DNA of 11,552 nt from positions 1 to 11,552 of the forward strand of contig JANWZF010000158.1 in assembly GCA_025054905.1 (NCBI GenBank), written 5' to 3'. The stretch's first letter is position 1, and each line of letters starts with the position of its first letter. This document shows, one piece after another, positions 9,831-11,552 of the stretch. The DNA is from Tepidimonas sp. (GTDB taxonomy: Bacteria > Pseudomonadota > Gammaproteobacteria > Burkholderiales > Burkholderiaceae_C). The position numbers and the translations under genes are program-made. A model generated the notes under the pieces. It worked only from the letters and a program-made list of their open reading frames with translations. It was not told the DNA's origin and searched no databases.

Positions 9831-9847
9831 AGGGCCCCGTGGGCCCT
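9831..9847. repeat. Hairpin in the nadC leader
   Basis: AGGGCCC (9831-9837) and GGGCCCT (9841-9847) form a perfect 7-bp stem with a 3-nt loop, ending 26 bp upstream of the nadC ATG. In the nadC transcript this would be a very stable stem just ahead of the start region. Confidence 0.6.
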
Positions 9848-9851
9848 CCGA

Positions 9852-9870
9852 CGCATGGCAGCGCCATGCG
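9852..9870. repeat. 19-bp palindrome at the nadC promoter
   Basis: CGCATGGC (9852-9859) and GCCATGCG (9863-9870) form a perfect 8-bp inverted repeat around AGC. It lies just downstream of the candidate nadC -10 box and overlaps the predicted transcription start, a typical place for a repressor operator. It could equally act as an RNA hairpin, next to the one at 9831-9847. Confidence 0.55.
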
Positions 9871-9874
9871 CGCT

Positions 9875-9880
9875 AGGATA
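9875..9880 (-). promoter_or_regulatory. Candidate nadC -10 box
   Basis: TATCCT on the minus strand; the -35 position is poor. A start near 9868 would fall inside the 19-bp palindrome. Weak evidence on its own. Confidence 0.3.
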
Positions 9881-9923
9881 CAACGCCGGCGACACCGAAC
9901 GCGATCCGCGCCGATGAATGCAC

Positions 9924-9929
9924 TAAACT
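9924..9929 (+). promoter_or_regulatory. Candidate panB -10 box
   Basis: TAAACT on the plus strand, 31 bp before the panB ATG, resembles a -10 box; no good -35 box is seen at 16-18 bp. Weak evidence. Confidence 0.25.
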
Positions 9930-9960
9930 GGCACCCCTTTGTCACGGCCTGAGCGTTGCG

Positions 9961-10836
9961 ATGACCGAAGCCGCTGCCCGCACCCCGTACGGCACCCTCC
10001 CCGCCGCCGCGCCCCTGCCCCCGCGCAAGCCCGTCAGCCTGCCGCGCCTGCTGGAAATGCGCCAGCGGGGTGAAAAGATCGCCATGCTCACCGCCTACGA
10101 CGCCACGTTTGCCGCGGTGGCCGACCACGCCGGCGTGGACTGCCTGCTGGTGGGGGATTCACTCGGCATGGTCTGCCAGGGACGCCCCAGCACGGTGGGG
10201 GTCACGCTGGAGGAAATGTGTTACCACACCGAGTGCGTGGTGCGTGGCGTGCGCCGCGTGCAAGGCACGGTCTGGATCATCGGCGATCTGCCCTTTGGCA
10301 GCTACCAGACCTCGCGCGAAGAGGCCATGCGCAGCGCCGCAGCCCTGATGCAGGCCGGCGCGCACATGGTCAAGCTCGAAGGCGGCGGCTGGACCATCGA
10401 GACGGTGCGCTTTCTGGTCGAGCGCGGCATCCCCGTGTGCGCCCACCTGGGCCTGACACCGCAGACCGTGCACGCCTTGGGCGGCTACCGTGTCCAGGGG
10501 CGCAGCAGCGAGCAGGCCGAACAGCTGCGTCGCGACGCGCTGGCGCTGCAGGACGCCGGCGCCACGATGCTGGTGCTGGAAATGGTGCCGGCGGCGCTGG
10601 CGGCCGACATCACGCAGCAGCTGCCGCGCTGCCCGACGATCGGCATCGGCAGCGGCAACGGCACCGCCGGTCAGGTGCTGGTGATGCACGACATGCTGGG
10701 CATCCACCTGGGCAAGACGCCCAAGTTCGTGCACAACTTCATGGAAGGCGCCAGCAGCGTGCGCGACGCGATGGCTGCTTATGTCACCGCAGTCAAAAAC
10801 GGCACCTTCCCCGACAACGCGCTGCACGCGTGGTAA
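9961..10836 (+). CDS. panB: 3-methyl-2-oxobutanoate hydroxymethyltransferase (ketopantoate hydroxymethyltransferase)
   Basis: Transfers a hydroxymethyl group from methylenetetrahydrofolate to 2-oxoisovalerate, giving ketopantoate, the first committed step to pantothenate and CoA. The 291 residues include a 25-30 residue N-terminal lead typical of the Burkholderiales form (E. coli has 264). By alignment with E. coli, the metal ligands are D66 (GDSLGM), D109 (IGDLPFGSY) and E140 (KLEGG), and the general base is E207 (VLEMVP). HLGLTPQTVHALGGYRVQGR (162-181) and NFMEGASS are also typical. The start at 9961 has no strong Shine-Dalgarno, but TPYGTLP shortly after it is a familiar N-terminus. It is followed by panC after 46 bp on the same strand; ketopantoate reductase (panE) is not in the window. 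Confidence 0.98.
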   Translation: MTEAAARTPYGTLPAAAPLPPRKPVSLPRLLEMRQRGEKIAMLTAYDATFAAVADHAGVDCLLVGDSLGMVCQGRPSTVGVTLEEMCYHTECVVRGVRRVQGTVWIIGDLPFGSYQTSREEAMRSAAALMQAGAHMVKLEGGGWTIETVRFLVERGIPVCAHLGLTPQTVHALGGYRVQGRSSEQAEQLRRDALALQDAGATMLVLEMVPAALAADITQQLPRCPTIGIGSGNGTAGQVLVMHDMLGIHLGKTPKFVHNFMEGASSVRDAMAAYVTAVKNGTFPDNALHAW

Positions 10837-10882
10837 GTGCCACGCGCTGGCGGTCCCACCATTGCTGCCCCGACCATCCGAG

Positions 10883-11552
10883 ATGCAAGTCGTCCACACG
10901 ATCGATGCGCTGCGCCAGGCGCTGGCGCGTTATGACCAGCCCGCCTTCGTGCCCACGATGGGCAATCTGCACGAGGGCCATCTGAGCCTGGTGCGCCATG
11001 CGCGCACGCTGGGCGATGTCACGGTGGCCAGCATCTTCGTCAACCGGCTGCAGTTTCTGCCGCACGAGGATTTCGACACCTACCCCCGCACCCTGCAGGC
11101 CGACTGCGAGCAGCTGGCTGCCGTCGGCTGCGACGTCGTGTTCGCCCCGGCCGAGGATGAGCTTTATCCCGAGCCGCAAACCTTCAAGGTGCAGCCCCAC
11201 CCGGCGCTGGCCGACATGCTGGAAGGCCATTTCCGGCCCGGCTTTTTCACCGGCGTGTGCACGGTGGTGATGAAGCTGTTTCAGTGTGTCTTTGCGCAAG
11301 CCAAGGGGCCACGCCATGCGGTCTTCGGCAAAAAGGACTACCAGCAGCTGATGGTGATCCGCCACATGGTGCGCCAGTTTGCGCTGCCGGTGACGATCCA
11401 CGGGCTGGACACCGCGCGGGCGCCGGATGGGCTGGCGCTGAGCTCGCGCAACGGCTATCTGACCCCCGCCGAACGGGCCGAGGCCCCGCAGCTGGTGCAG
11501 ACGCTGCGCCTGCTGGCCGCCGACGTGCTGGGGGGCGAGCGCAACCTGGCAG
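10883..11552 (+). CDS. panC: Pantothenate synthetase (pantoate-beta-alanine ligase), cut by right window edge
   Basis: Joins pantoate and beta-alanine using ATP, through a pantoyl-adenylate, to make pantothenate. The first 223 codons are present; the family is near 280 residues, so the C-terminal quarter is missing. The adenylate-forming nucleotidyltransferase core is intact: PTMGNLHEGH (residues 24-33, the HIGH-like ATP site), FVNRLQF, YPRTLQADC, LEGHFRPGFFTGVCTVV, FGKKDYQQL (the KDYQQL substrate and ATP site) and LALSSRNGYL (the KMSKS-like loop). FVNRLQF and FGKKDYQQL are the betaproteobacterial variants. Start ATG 10883 is the only sensible one, although its Shine-Dalgarno is weak. It is probably co-transcribed with panB. 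Confidence 0.98.
   Translation, partial: MQVVHTIDALRQALARYDQPAFVPTMGNLHEGHLSLVRHARTLGDVTVASIFVNRLQFLPHEDFDTYPRTLQADCEQLAAVGCDVVFAPAEDELYPEPQTFKVQPHPALADMLEGHFRPGFFTGVCTVVMKLFQCVFAQAKGPRHAVFGKKDYQQLMVIRHMVRQFALPVTIHGLDTARAPDGLALSSRNGYLTPAERAEAPQLVQTLRLLAADVLGGERNLA

Noticed and set aside
9805..10128. N-terminal extension of nadC to 10128
   Set aside because: The extension overlaps the panB 5' end in antisense and the added sequence is not NadC-like. ATG 9804 gives normal length.

Overview
The window is a GC-rich stretch of ordinary core-metabolism chromosome, most likely from a betaproteobacterium of the order Burkholderiales, probably the Comamonadaceae. The best lineage clues are the PanC variants FVNRLQF and FGKKDYQQL, where E. 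coli has FVNPMQF and FGEKDFQQL, together with the PanB and NadA sequences. No mobile element, CRISPR array, rRNA or tRNA gene was found. No new multi-gene system was found either; the interest lies in the control regions.

Layout. Positions 1-2390 (minus strand) hold thrS followed by infC, the start of the usual thrS-infC-rpmI-rplT translation operon. infC starts at a rare ATC codon and runs off the left edge. A 238-bp divergent region with a perfect TTGACA -35 box separates thrS from a plus-strand RutE-like nitroreductase-family gene (2629-3207). A GC-rich hairpin lies between that gene and the convergent aceA (isocitrate lyase, glyoxylate shunt, 4650-3331).

The 524-bp gap between aceA and thiC carries a cluster of overlapping GTCTT/AAGAC palindromes over the aceA promoter. 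It also carries a TPP riboswitch whose expression platform appears to hide or expose the thiC ribosome binding site. thiC (5175-7007) ends head-on against a small exported protein of unknown function (7657-7004), and their stop codons overlap.

nadC and nadA (9804-7770, minus strand) form a two-gene unit for quinolinate-dependent NAD synthesis; nadB is not in the window. Divergent from nadC, panB and panC (9961 to the right edge) encode pantothenate synthesis steps, and panC is cut by the window end. Positions 4995-11552 are therefore a loose cofactor-biosynthesis neighbourhood (thiamine, NAD, pantothenate/CoA) in at least three transcription units. The long ORFs antisense to thrS, aceA and thiC were treated as GC-driven shadows.
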